DNA of 64,000 nucleotides from Pseudomonas sp. R76 (GTDB lineage Bacteria; Pseudomonadota; Gammaproteobacteria; Pseudomonadales; Pseudomonadaceae): NCBI RefSeq assembly GCF_009834565.1, contig NZ_CP019428.1, positions 3,782,001 to 3,846,000 of the forward strand, read 5' to 3'. Shown piece by piece: positions 19,750 to 28,242 of this stretch (position 1 is its first letter; each line of letters starts with the position of its first letter). The notes under the pieces were generated by a model. It saw only the letters and a program-made list of their open reading frames with translations, ran no database searches and was not told where the DNA came from. The position numbers and the translations under genes were made by a program.

Positions 19750-20056
19750 GCCAGTCACATCAGATTGGAACGAATGGGCAGGCCTTGCCTGACCCAAAGG
19801 GGAAACAGTCACTGCGCTTGAACGGCAGGGCTTTTCCCCTGATTGTGGGTGAACCCGTGCCTCACCGCGCTGCATCCTACCGAACCCATTGCCTGCCCCA
19901 CCTCACACCCTGCAATACCAGGAGGTGAACTTCTACCCTCTTAAAACCAATCATCCTACGGTTAAACGATAAGTTTCCAAGACGCGTATTCGCCAAGTAC
20001 GCACTTAAAACTACAGCCTATAAGTCAGCTGTCGTACCGCCCAGGAAGATACTCTG
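19750..20056 (+). other. Spacer between the two effector candidates
   Basis: 307 bp without a convincing gene or second hrp box. Two weak inverted repeats are present: GGGCAGGC...GCCTGACCC around 19776-19796, and AGGGGAAA...TTTTCCCCT around 19798-19841 with a long loop. Neither has a clear T-tract, so read-through from the upstream hrp box is plausible. AGGAAG at 20043-20048 is the ribosome site for the next gene. Confidence 0.5.
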
Positions 20057-23000
20057 ATGAAAATCGAACCCTTACGCTATAGCCTGCTCCCCTCTTTTAC
20101 ACCCGCCACTCAAACCCAGTCCGAAATATCCTCTATTGAGCATGCACGGCCCAAACGCGCCAGTTCGGTGGTGGATCTGGAAACAAAAAAAGCCGCCACC
20201 ACGCTGATCAGAGCAGGCGACGCCGCCCTCTCCTCTTTGCATAGCGCTGCAATGATGGATGAAGTGATGACTAAACCCACTTCCAAGTCTCTGCCGGTGC
20301 AGAGCTCGGTTATTTCCGATTTTCCTCCGGTCTCAACGTTCGGTAGAGCCTGGGCTCAGCTTACCCATGCGATTCAAAGCGAACCTTTTGCAAGTTTCGC
20401 AAGCAAACACAAAATTGACACTTCAACACTCAAAATAAACACGCAGTCAGGCTGGGTTATTGATTGCATTGCAAACGGCAAACGTGCCTCTTTCACCACC
20501 TATGATGAAGGCTATGAGCAGGCCACGGCTGCCGTTACCGCCGCCGCTCGAGCGTTCAACTCGCCGCCTAAATCATCGGTTCTGTATACCGGCGCAAACC
20601 GTGCCGAGACCGATGTAATCGGCAACTTCTACGACGTGCGCCAAGACGGCACACAGGCGAACGCGCTCCGCTTGATCACCGAGCAGCAACATCACCTCAC
20701 CTTCGACTCGCTGCGTGAGCCTGACTCCAAGGCACCCGAGTTCAACCCTGCGACTTATTCGCGCATCCGAGAGCGCCAACGCGAAGCGATAGACGATTTT
20801 GCCGGGGAAATCGCATTAAAACCCGAGCTTCTCTCCCCATCGCAGCGCACGCCCAAACCGTGGGTTGAGGACGCAGATCGGGAAATGGCCAGAATGTACA
20901 GCGGTGCCTTGTTGAGCCGGCGGCCCGAAATGGCGGCATACGGCAAAGGCCCGCGCACTGGCTTTTCATTCTCGGAAATACCTGAATACTCAACCCTGGG
21001 GCAACACCTGCGTAACGCGCAGGTGCCGCCTGGCAAAGACGCGCAGATCAGCCTCGCCGAGATAAGTGAGTTTTACGCTGAGCCGGCCCCCAGCGACCTT
21101 ACGTTGGTGGGCACCCTTACACACGCGTCAAGGCTCACTCGCGATGGCTTTCGCGCCTTGAACAAAATCAATCCGCCAACCGATGAACACTTGCGCGCGG
21201 TCCAGGCAAAGCAACAAGCTGCCATCCAGAGGCTCGAAAACCCAAGCGCCACTGAGGTACCTGCCGCCCCAACGCAAACGCCCACCGCCGCCCTCAACCC
21301 CGTGGCTGCGATTGCACGCCGTCAGTTTGCCGGCGAACCCAACCTGTACTCGGTGGTCGCGCGATTGCTCGGCGAGCGGATAAAACAGGCAGCCCCGTCA
21401 CTGGACGTAGACGTCAACCAGCTCGCCATTGAAACACCCGACCCGGACAACCCAGGGAACGTTAAGCGAACACAATTGATGGCGCTTGCCTTGGACTACC
21501 TGGCCGGCGGCGAGGCCCCGAACTTCACCAGCACCGACAGAGAGTTTGACACTCGCCCGGATTTATTTGCCCACACCGGCAACGATCCCGAGGTGCCGCT
21601 GCTCCTCGATTTGTCAGCCGTGAGCGCTGTCATAGGGGCGCTGCCGGGCCTTCTGAACTCAGCCTACGAGGCTGATTCGCGCAAGTATTGGGACGAACTG
21701 GCGTTCAGCTCGCCGACCAACGCCGACAGCGTCTTCCCCGACAGCCGGCGTACGTTGATCAGTCATATTCTGCGCAGCAACCTGCAACTGGCCAGCATGC
21801 AGCAGCCCGGCCTGGATGAGGAACAACGTAAAACCGTGGACATGGTCGTGAGGCATCCCGAAGGCTCGACGCGGCCCGCGCCACTTGACCGCAATTCATC
21901 GGGTGCCACCGTCTATACCTTGGGCGTTTCTACGCCGAACATGCTGATTCATCGATACCTGTCGCAATCAAACCGCGACATTCTCTTGCTCGTGGAGCCC
22001 AGTGGAAAAATCACCCCCTACGACTCCTGGGATGACGTCGAAAAAGCCGGGCATGTCCATGCAGCACTGACCGACAATATGTTCGACACCCAGGCCAACA
22101 CCCTCATTAAAAAGCATCAAGGCGACAGCCTGTTCAACCCGCCACCAACCTTTGGCCCAGACAACCCGACGCAAACCAGCACCAAGCTGCCCGACTGGAT
22201 GAATAATGCCGACGAAGCGCAACGTTTTGTGCTGCACGAGCTCAGCCAGGGGCTGGCAAGCTTCATACAACGTAACAAAGGCCGTGCGTATAACAGCGGC
22301 ATCCCAGACATCGGCACGTTTGCGCAAGAGCAATTTGACCGGTTGCCCGAAAGCCAAAAGCTGACGCGGCACCACGCCAAGGATCTGAGTGTGGTCTTCC
22401 AAATGGGTTACGGGCCGACGGCTTCTGGCAGTAGCTATTACAAAAATGAGAGCCTGACTGAAGTGCTGATTAATAACCTGTCGGGCTTACCGAGTGGCAC
22501 GCTGGAAGTCTCCAAGCGGGTCAAGGATGAAAACGGCAGAGAAGTCACCTTCAGGGTGCCCGCACTCGAGAAACACGGGGCACTCCAGCAGGTGATTACT
22601 GACCTCGACATTGGTAAAACCTACCCCGCTTTACTCAAGGAAAAGCTACTCGACAACCCTGCCGAAATGGCGGAACGCCGATCACTGTTTGTCCAGCAAG
22701 TACCCATCGAGATACAGCTCAAGGCGCTGGAACTTGGCATCAAGGGCGAAGCCGGTTTCGACAATACGGGGGTCCGGTATGTGCAGGAGATATTCAAGCC
22801 GGGCACAGGCCCCAGGATGGTCGATGGGAACGAAATCGTCATCCGACCGCTGGCCTTTGATAACAAGAGTGACGGTAAAATCGATGTGGTCGAAAGTGCC
22901 TACTTGATCGAACGCAAGGACGGCCAAGGCCCGACGGTTGTCTATCGCCCGCTCAACGGCAATGCCCCACTCCTGCAACATCCTAGTCGCCAGGCCCTGC

Positions 23001-24742
23001 TGGAAGCCATACAGACGCCAGGCGAGCTGCAAAGCTATATCATCCCCTGGTTTGCTGAAGCAAAAGCGCGAGAGACCTACAGCGGTAAAGGTACTACACA
23101 CCCTAACTTCGTGGCCTTCGGGTTGAATTTTGGGTCCATTCCCTACAACGAGACCATCCCCTTGGCCATGGATACCCGACTGGAGCAAACGCTGCAGGAA
23201 GGGAAGTTGCTGGAGCACCTGTACCAGGCCAATGCGCAAAATTTGATCAGCCTGGCCGAGCAACAATCGACATCCGACGCAGAAAGCCGCTGGGCGACTC
23301 TCAAGACCGGGGGGTTCCTGTTACTCAATTCAGTACTGCCGGCACTGCGCGGCCCCGGCGCCGTACTCGGCTATGTGCTGCAGGCAGGGGGCGTTATCAA
23401 TGACCTGGAGGTTCTGAGTGATGAGCGCTCGCAGGGCAAAGACGCGGCGCTGGCCGATCTGTTGGTCAACCTGGCGTCCTTATTGGCCCATTTCAAGATC
23501 CGGTCACAGCCCGAGCCATCCACTGCCCAGTCAGCCAGGCCTGTAATCGGCCGCGGCCCGTTGGTGACTGCCGTTCCCGGCCGCAGCCTGTTGGTGGATG
23601 ACGTGGCAGCACCCACTCCACCCTCGAATAACCGCATAGTCCTCGGGGGGCCAGCGAATATCAAACCCATTGCCGGCGACATTCAAGTCTTTGAGGACAC
23701 CTACAACGGCAAGCCACGCCTCAACATCATTGGCCACGGTAAGAAACCGCCGAGTGGACAACCTACACGCATCGAAGGAGAAGATGGCAAACGTTACGGG
23801 GCAGAAGATATTGACCAGGAGTTGTTGGCGCGTGGCATAGACATTCGAGACTATAAGGACGTGCGGCTATTAACCTGCTACTCCGCCAGCGGGGGTGAAC
23901 AGTCCCTTGCGGCGGAACTGAGTGCACGCACGAACGTGCGTGTTAAAGGTTTTGAGCAGGAAATCATTACAGACTACTACGGCGTTGACGATGAAGATCC
24001 ATTCAAAATCTACGAAAACGCCGCGGCGTATTACCAGGAAAACTATCCAAACCTCAGTGTCCGTGACGTCCACCGCCTGGCCGAAACAGAACTGAACCAC
24101 AGGCTTGCTGGGCGTGATATCCAATTTAATGTCCGCAAAGATGACGGCGCAGAGATTGAGGTAAATATCGGCAGTGACGAAAAGCCTCTGATCTATAAAA
24201 CCAGGGTCGACTATCAACCGCGCACCTTTGGTAAACCGAAAATCAAACCTGTGCCGGTAAAGCCAATTGAAGTAGAGATGGGTTACTCGCATACCGTTGA
24301 AGACGCGCGCACCGTACTGGAGACTCGCAGCTTGACGGATTGCTCCGCACTCGCGGTGCTGACTGATCTGAAAGACGGGGTGTATCAAAACCGCACGTTG
24401 ATGCACCTGAAAGGTAGCTATCTGGCGTTCGCTTTAGAACGCCAAGACGCTTACGAAGAACTGCAGAGGCTGAATGAGTCGTTGGCCAATGGCGGAAAGG
24501 TGATATTCGTAGCCGGTGTCAATTCAAGCTCTACGTCAGGGTTGGGGGATATATTGGGGCAAACGCACCAGGGCGAAAAACCGCTGCTGGATATCCTCAC
24601 GAAGCCGGGCGTCGAAGCCACTATCGCCAGCTCTTCGGGGGTTGACATCAACCCGGATGGCACCTTCAAGTTGATTGAAGGCACAGGCAAGGGCGTGTTC
24701 GACAAAGCCATGACCCAGGAATTACTCGACCGCGCCCGTTGA
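20057..24742 (+). CDS. Large multidomain toxin/effector candidate with caspase-like and Cys-His C-terminal modules
   Basis: 1561 residues, soluble, with no Sec signal. Residues ~93-400 match the preceding 434-aa protein. The middle resembles the dermonecrotic-toxin-like DUF6543 region of Pseudomonas; a typical segment near residue 960 is VVYRPLNGNAPLLQHPSR followed by PGELQSYIIPW. Around 1220-1290 is a clan CD-like pattern: His1227 in LNIIGHGKK after a hydrophobic strand, and Cys1274 in VRLLTCYSASGG, 47 residues later, as in caspase-like and autoprocessing domains. The last ~145 residues have Cys1429 (LTDCSALAVL) and His1450 (RTLMHLKGS), then a GDILGQ...LLDILTKPGVEA...DGTFKLIEGTG pattern resembling CheD/CNF deamidases. 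Domain calls are by eye. It is probably co-transcribed from the hrp box at 18348. Confidence 0.68.
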   Translation: MKIEPLRYSLLPSFTPATQTQSEISSIEHARPKRASSVVDLETKKAATTLIRAGDAALSSLHSAAMMDEVMTKPTSKSLPVQSSVISDFPPVSTFGRAWAQLTHAIQSEPFASFASKHKIDTSTLKINTQSGWVIDCIANGKRASFTTYDEGYEQATAAVTAAARAFNSPPKSSVLYTGANRAETDVIGNFYDVRQDGTQANALRLITEQQHHLTFDSLREPDSKAPEFNPATYSRIRERQREAIDDFAGEIALKPELLSPSQRTPKPWVEDADREMARMYSGALLSRRPEMAAYGKGPRTGFSFSEIPEYSTLGQHLRNAQVPPGKDAQISLAEISEFYAEPAPSDLTLVGTLTHASRLTRDGFRALNKINPPTDEHLRAVQAKQQAAIQRLENPSATEVPAAPTQTPTAALNPVAAIARRQFAGEPNLYSVVARLLGERIKQAAPSLDVDVNQLAIETPDPDNPGNVKRTQLMALALDYLAGGEAPNFTSTDREFDTRPDLFAHTGNDPEVPLLLDLSAVSAVIGALPGLLNSAYEADSRKYWDELAFSSPTNADSVFPDSRRTLISHILRSNLQLASMQQPGLDEEQRKTVDMVVRHPEGSTRPAPLDRNSSGATVYTLGVSTPNMLIHRYLSQSNRDILLLVEPSGKITPYDSWDDVEKAGHVHAALTDNMFDTQANTLIKKHQGDSLFNPPPTFGPDNPTQTSTKLPDWMNNADEAQRFVLHELSQGLASFIQRNKGRAYNSGIPDIGTFAQEQFDRLPESQKLTRHHAKDLSVVFQMGYGPTASGSSYYKNESLTEVLINNLSGLPSGTLEVSKRVKDENGREVTFRVPALEKHGALQQVITDLDIGKTYPALLKEKLLDNPAEMAERRSLFVQQVPIEIQLKALELGIKGEAGFDNTGVRYVQEIFKPGTGPRMVDGNEIVIRPLAFDNKSDGKIDVVESAYLIERKDGQGPTVVYRPLNGNAPLLQHPSRQALLEAIQTPGELQSYIIPWFAEAKARETYSGKGTTHPNFVAFGLNFGSIPYNETIPLAMDTRLEQTLQEGKLLEHLYQANAQNLISLAEQQSTSDAESRWATLKTGGFLLLNSVLPALRGPGAVLGYVLQAGGVINDLEVLSDERSQGKDAALADLLVNLASLLAHFKIRSQPEPSTAQSARPVIGRGPLVTAVPGRSLLVDDVAAPTPPSNNRIVLGGPANIKPIAGDIQVFEDTYNGKPRLNIIGHGKKPPSGQPTRIEGEDGKRYGAEDIDQELLARGIDIRDYKDVRLLTCYSASGGEQSLAAELSARTNVRVKGFEQEIITDYYGVDDEDPFKIYENAAAYYQENYPNLSVRDVHRLAETELNHRLAGRDIQFNVRKDDGAEIEVNIGSDEKPLIYKTRVDYQPRTFGKPKIKPVPVKPIEVEMGYSHTVEDARTVLETRSLTDCSALAVLTDLKDGVYQNRTLMHLKGSYLAFALERQDAYEELQRLNESLANGGKVIFVAGVNSSSTSGLGDILGQTHQGEKPLLDILTKPGVEATIASSSGVDINPDGTFKLIEGTGKGVFDKAMTQELLDRAR

Positions 24743-24758
24743 TCCAGCCCGTCTGCCA

Positions 24759-24795
24759 CCCGCAGTAGCTGTTTGGAGCGACTACTGCGGGGTTT
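24759..24795 (+). terminator. Probable terminator after the toxin candidate
   Basis: CCCGCAGTAG (24759-24768) pairs perfectly with CTACTGCGGG (24782-24791) across a 13-base loop, followed by GTTTG. The T-tract is weak. It separates the hrp-controlled genes from the mannitol promoter. Confidence 0.6.
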
Positions 24796-24799
24796 GAAG

Positions 24800-24826
24800 A
24801 GTGCAAAAAAGTATCAGTCCCAGTGC
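24800..24826 (+). promoter_or_regulatory. Candidate MtlR operator: direct repeats before mtlE
   Basis: AGTGC occurs at 24800-24804 and 24822-24826, 22 bp apart (two helical turns), with GTATCA and GTCATAA stretches downstream of each half. AraC-family activators such as MtlR bind direct repeats spaced about two turns apart. The pair lies about 130 bp before the mtlE start. This is an inference from position and spacing. Confidence 0.4.
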
Positions 24827-24902
24827 GCCCAAGGATTTGTCATAACCCCATTTGAAGGCTGTAATCAACGCACACTCTTCCTGACTGCTCGTAGGAAGAC
24901 AC

Positions 24903-24913
24903 AACAACAATAA
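24903..24913 (+). promoter_or_regulatory. Hfq/Crc-type CA motif in the mtlE leader
   Basis: AACAACAATAA lies about 40 bases before the mtlE ATG. Pseudomonas Hfq with Crc represses translation at A-rich AAYAAYAA motifs in leaders of non-preferred carbon-source genes. This stretch fits that pattern and would put mannitol uptake under catabolite repression. Confidence 0.5.
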
Positions 24914-24954
24914 CTGTCCTTCTGTAGCCCCTGGGCGCGGAAATGGAGTGCGCG

Positions 24955-26265
24955 ATGAAGTTCACAGCAAAAGCTCTGCTTGCCTGTACGTGTATGACCC
25001 TCAGCGCCGTCAGCCTTGGCGCGCAAACCCTGACCATTGCCACCGTCAACAACAGCGACATGATCCGCATGCAGAAGCTCTCGAAAACCTTCGAGACCGA
25101 GCATCCGGAGATCAAGCTGAACTGGGTGGTGCTCGAAGAAAACGTGCTGCGCCAACGCCTGACCACCGACATCGCCACCCAGGGCGGACAGTTCGACGTG
25201 CTGACCATCGGCATGTACGAAGCTGCACTGTGGGGCGCAAAGGGCTGGCTGGAACCGATGAAGGATCTGCCGGCGTCCTACGACCTCGACGACGTGTTCC
25301 CTTCAGTGCGCGACGGTTTGTCCGTCAAAGGCTCGCTGTACGCTCTGCCGTTCTATGCCGAAAGCTCGATCACCTATTACCGCACCGACCTGTTCAAGGA
25401 CGCCGGGCTGAGCATGCCCGAGCACCCGACCTGGACCCAGATCGGCGAATTCGCGGCAAAACTCACCGACAAGACCAAAGAGCAATACGGCCTGTGCCTG
25501 CGCGGCAAAGCCGGTTGGGGTGAGAACATGGCGCTGATCACCACCCTGGCCAACGGCTACGGGGCGCGCTGGTTCGATGAGAAGTGGCAGCCGGAATTCA
25601 ACGGCCCTGAGTGGAAGGACGCACTGAACTTCTACGTCGACAACATGAAGAAATCCGGCCCGCCGGGCGCTTCCAGCAACGGTTTCAACGAAAACCTGGC
25701 GCTGTTCAACAGCGGCAAGTGCGCGATCTGGGTCGACGCCAGCGTCGCCGGCTCGTTTGTCACCGACAAGACTCAAAGCAAGGTCGCCGACCATGTCGGC
25801 TTCACCTTCGCCCCGCACGAGAAAACCGACAAGGGCACCTCGTGGCTGTACTCCTGGAGCCTGGCGATCCCGACCAGTTCCAAGGCCAAGGACGCCGCCA
25901 AGGTGTTCACCAGTTGGGCAACGTCCAAGGAATACAGCCAGCTCGTGGCTAAAACCGACGGCATTGCCAACGTACCGCCAGGCACGCGCAAGTCGACCTA
26001 CAGCGATGAGTACATGAAGGCCGCGCCGTTCGCCAAGGTGACGCTGGAATCGCTGAAGGTTGCCGACCCGACCAAACCGACGCTCAAGCCGGTGCCGTAT
26101 ATCGGTATCCAGCTGGTGACCATTCCTGAATTCCAGGCGATTGGTACCCAGGTCGGCAAGTTCTTCTCGGGCGCGCTGACCGGTCAGCAAACGGTGGATC
26201 AAGCCTTGACCGCCGCGCAGACCACCACCGAGCGTGAAATGAAGCGGGCGGGTTATCCCAAATAA
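24955..26265 (+). CDS. mtlE: Mannitol/sorbitol ABC transporter substrate-binding protein MtlE
   Basis: 436 residues from ATG 24955, with GGAG seven bases upstream. It has a signal peptide (KFTAKALLACTCMTLSAVSLGAQ) and a family 1 solute-binding fold: TIATVNNSDMIRMQKLSKTFE at the N-terminus, AESSITYYRTDLFKDAGL in the hinge region, and GKCAIWVDASVAGSFV. It is the periplasmic polyol receptor for MtlFGK and the first gene of the mannitol operon. A REPIN separates it from mtlF. Confidence 0.93.
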   Translation: MKFTAKALLACTCMTLSAVSLGAQTLTIATVNNSDMIRMQKLSKTFETEHPEIKLNWVVLEENVLRQRLTTDIATQGGQFDVLTIGMYEAALWGAKGWLEPMKDLPASYDLDDVFPSVRDGLSVKGSLYALPFYAESSITYYRTDLFKDAGLSMPEHPTWTQIGEFAAKLTDKTKEQYGLCLRGKAGWGENMALITTLANGYGARWFDEKWQPEFNGPEWKDALNFYVDNMKKSGPPGASSNGFNENLALFNSGKCAIWVDASVAGSFVTDKTQSKVADHVGFTFAPHEKTDKGTSWLYSWSLAIPTSSKAKDAAKVFTSWATSKEYSQLVAKTDGIANVPPGTRKSTYSDEYMKAAPFAKVTLESLKVADPTKPTLKPVPYIGIQLVTIPEFQAIGTQVGKFFSGALTGQQTVDQALTAAQTTTEREMKRAGYPK

Positions 26266-26320
26266 GCCTGACTCACCCTTGTAAATGTGGGAACCCGATC
26301 CATGAGGTAGCAGCTTTTAG

Positions 26321-26405
26321 GTGGGAGCTGGCTTGCCTGCGATGCAGACACCTCGGTTTGTCAGTTAAACCGAGTGGATACCATCGCAGGCAAGCCAGCT
26401 CCCAC
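26321..26405. repeat. REPIN between mtlE and mtlF
   Basis: GTGGGAGCTGGCTTGCCTGC (26321-26340) and its inverse ending CCAGCTCCCAC (26405). The centre holds a second palindrome, CTCGGTTT...AAACCGAG. In the mRNA this would be a long hairpin between the binding-protein gene and the permease gene. Confidence 0.9.
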
Positions 26406-26471
26406 AAAAGCCAGCCACATTGATCGCGCTCCGACGCTGGCCCTGCCTGTAATCGACTGGTTTTGATCACC

Positions 26472-27362
26472 ATGAATACAACACCCAAAAGCCGCCTGGC
26501 CAACCCTGGCTGGTTCCTCGTCAGCCCCTCGGTGGCCTTGTTGCTGCTGTGGATGATCGTGCCGCTGGGCATGACCCTGTACTTTTCGCTGATCCGCTAC
26601 AACCTGCTCTACCCCGGCGAAAACCAATTCGTGGGCCTGGAGAATTTCACCTACTTCATCACCGACTCGGGTTTCCTGCCCGGCGCCACCAATACCTTGC
26701 TGCTGGTCGGCAGCGTGTTGTTGATCAGCGTGGTGTTCGGCGTGCTGATCAGTGCGTTGCTTGAGGCCAGTGAGTTTTTTGGTCGCGGTGTGGTGCGGGT
26801 GTTGTTGATTTCACCGTTCTTCATCATGCCCACCGTCGGTGCGCTGATCTGGAAGAACCTGATTTTCCACCCGGTGTCGGGGATTCTCGCCGCCGTGTGG
26901 AAGCTGTTCGGCGCCGAGCCGGTGGACTGGTTGGCGCACTACCCATTGCTGTCGATCATCATCATTGTGTCGTGGCAATGGCTGCCCTTCGCCATCCTGC
27001 TGCTGATGACCGCCATGCAGTCCCTCGACCAGGAACAGAAGGAAGCCGCGCGCCTGGACGGTGCCGGCGCCATCGCGATCTTCTGGCACCTCACCCTGCC
27101 CCACCTGGCGCGCCCGATTGCCGTGGTGGTGATGATCGAAACCATTTTCCTGCTCTCGGTGTTTGCCGAAATCTTTACCACCACCAACGGTGGCCCGGGC
27201 TACGCCTCGACCAACCTCGCCTACCTGATCTACAACCAGGCGCTGGTGCAGTTCGACGTGGGCATGGCCTCGGCCGGCGGCTTGATTGCCGTGGTCATCG
27301 CCAATATCGCGGCGATCATCCTGGTGCGGATGATCGGCAAAAACCTGACTGACAAGCCTTGA
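26472..27362 (+). CDS. mtlF: Mannitol ABC transporter permease MtlF
   Basis: 296 residues from ATG 26472; a TTG nine bases upstream is in frame but less likely. It is a MalF/UgpA-type permease with six predicted membrane helices, beginning LVSPSVALLLLWMIVPLG. The EAA-loop contact to the ATPase is EQKEAARLDGAGAIAIFWHLTLP. It pairs with MtlG in the inner membrane. The ribosome site is weak, which with the upstream REPIN suggests lower expression than mtlE. Confidence 0.92.
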   Translation: MNTTPKSRLANPGWFLVSPSVALLLLWMIVPLGMTLYFSLIRYNLLYPGENQFVGLENFTYFITDSGFLPGATNTLLLVGSVLLISVVFGVLISALLEASEFFGRGVVRVLLISPFFIMPTVGALIWKNLIFHPVSGILAAVWKLFGAEPVDWLAHYPLLSIIIIVSWQWLPFAILLLMTAMQSLDQEQKEAARLDGAGAIAIFWHLTLPHLARPIAVVVMIETIFLLSVFAEIFTTTNGGPGYASTNLAYLIYNQALVQFDVGMASAGGLIAVVIANIAAIILVRMIGKNLTDKP

Positions 27363-27372
27363 GGGCCGCGCC

Positions 27373-28203
27373 ATGACGCTTCAACAATCCCGCCGCCTGC
27401 AAAGCCTGTTGCTCGGCACTTTGGCCTGGGCCATCGCGATCCTGATTTTCTTCCCAATCTTCTGGATGGTGCTGACCAGCTTCAAGACCGAAATCGACGC
27501 GTTCGCCACGCCGCCGCAGTTCATCTTCACGCCGACGCTGGAGAACTACCTGCACATCAACGAGCGCAGCAATTACTTCGCCTACGCCTGGAACTCGGTG
27601 GTGATTTCGTTCAGTGCTACCGCCCTGTGCCTGCTGATCTCGGTGCCGGCCGCCTACTCGATGGCGTTCTACGAAACCCAGCGCACCAAAGGCACCTTGC
27701 TGTGGATGCTCTCCACCAAGATGCTGCCGCCGGTGGGCGTTTTGATGCCGATCTACCTGCTGGCCAAAAGCTTCGGCCTGCTGGACACGCGCATTGCGCT
27801 GATCATCATCTACACCCTGATCAACCTGCCGATTGTGGTGTGGATGGTGTACACCTACTTCAAAGACATCCCCAAGGACATCCTCGAAGCCGCGCGCCTG
27901 GATGGCGCCACGCTGTGGCAGGAAATGGTCCGCGTGCTGCTGCCGATTGCCAAGGGCGGCCTGGCCTCCACGGTGTTGCTGTCGCTGATCCTGTGCTGGA
28001 ACGAGGCCTTCTGGTCGTTGAACCTGACCTCCTCGAACGCCGCGCCGCTGACCGCGCTGATCGCCTCCTACTCCAGCCCCGAAGGGTTGTTCTGGGCCAA
28101 ATTGTCCGCCGTCTCGACCCTGGCCTGTGCGCCGATCCTGATTTTTGGCTGGATCAGCCAGAAACAGCTGGTGCGCGGTTTGTCCTTCGGCGCCGTGAAA
28201 TAA
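27373..28203 (+). CDS. mtlG: Mannitol ABC transporter permease MtlG
   Basis: 276 residues, MalG-type. It begins with an N-terminal helix (LGTLAWAIAILIFFPIFWMVLTSFK), and the EAA loop is KDILEAARLDGATLWQEMVRVLLP. It follows mtlF by 10 bp in the same operon and forms the second half of the membrane channel. Confidence 0.93.
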   Translation: MTLQQSRRLQSLLLGTLAWAIAILIFFPIFWMVLTSFKTEIDAFATPPQFIFTPTLENYLHINERSNYFAYAWNSVVISFSATALCLLISVPAAYSMAFYETQRTKGTLLWMLSTKMLPPVGVLMPIYLLAKSFGLLDTRIALIIIYTLINLPIVVWMVYTYFKDIPKDILEAARLDGATLWQEMVRVLLPIAKGGLASTVLLSLILCWNEAFWSLNLTSSNAAPLTALIASYSSPEGLFWAKLSAVSTLACAPILIFGWISQKQLVRGLSFGAVK

Positions 28204-28242
28204 CGGTCTTTCAATAAAAAATTCAAAGCGGAGGCCCATCCC

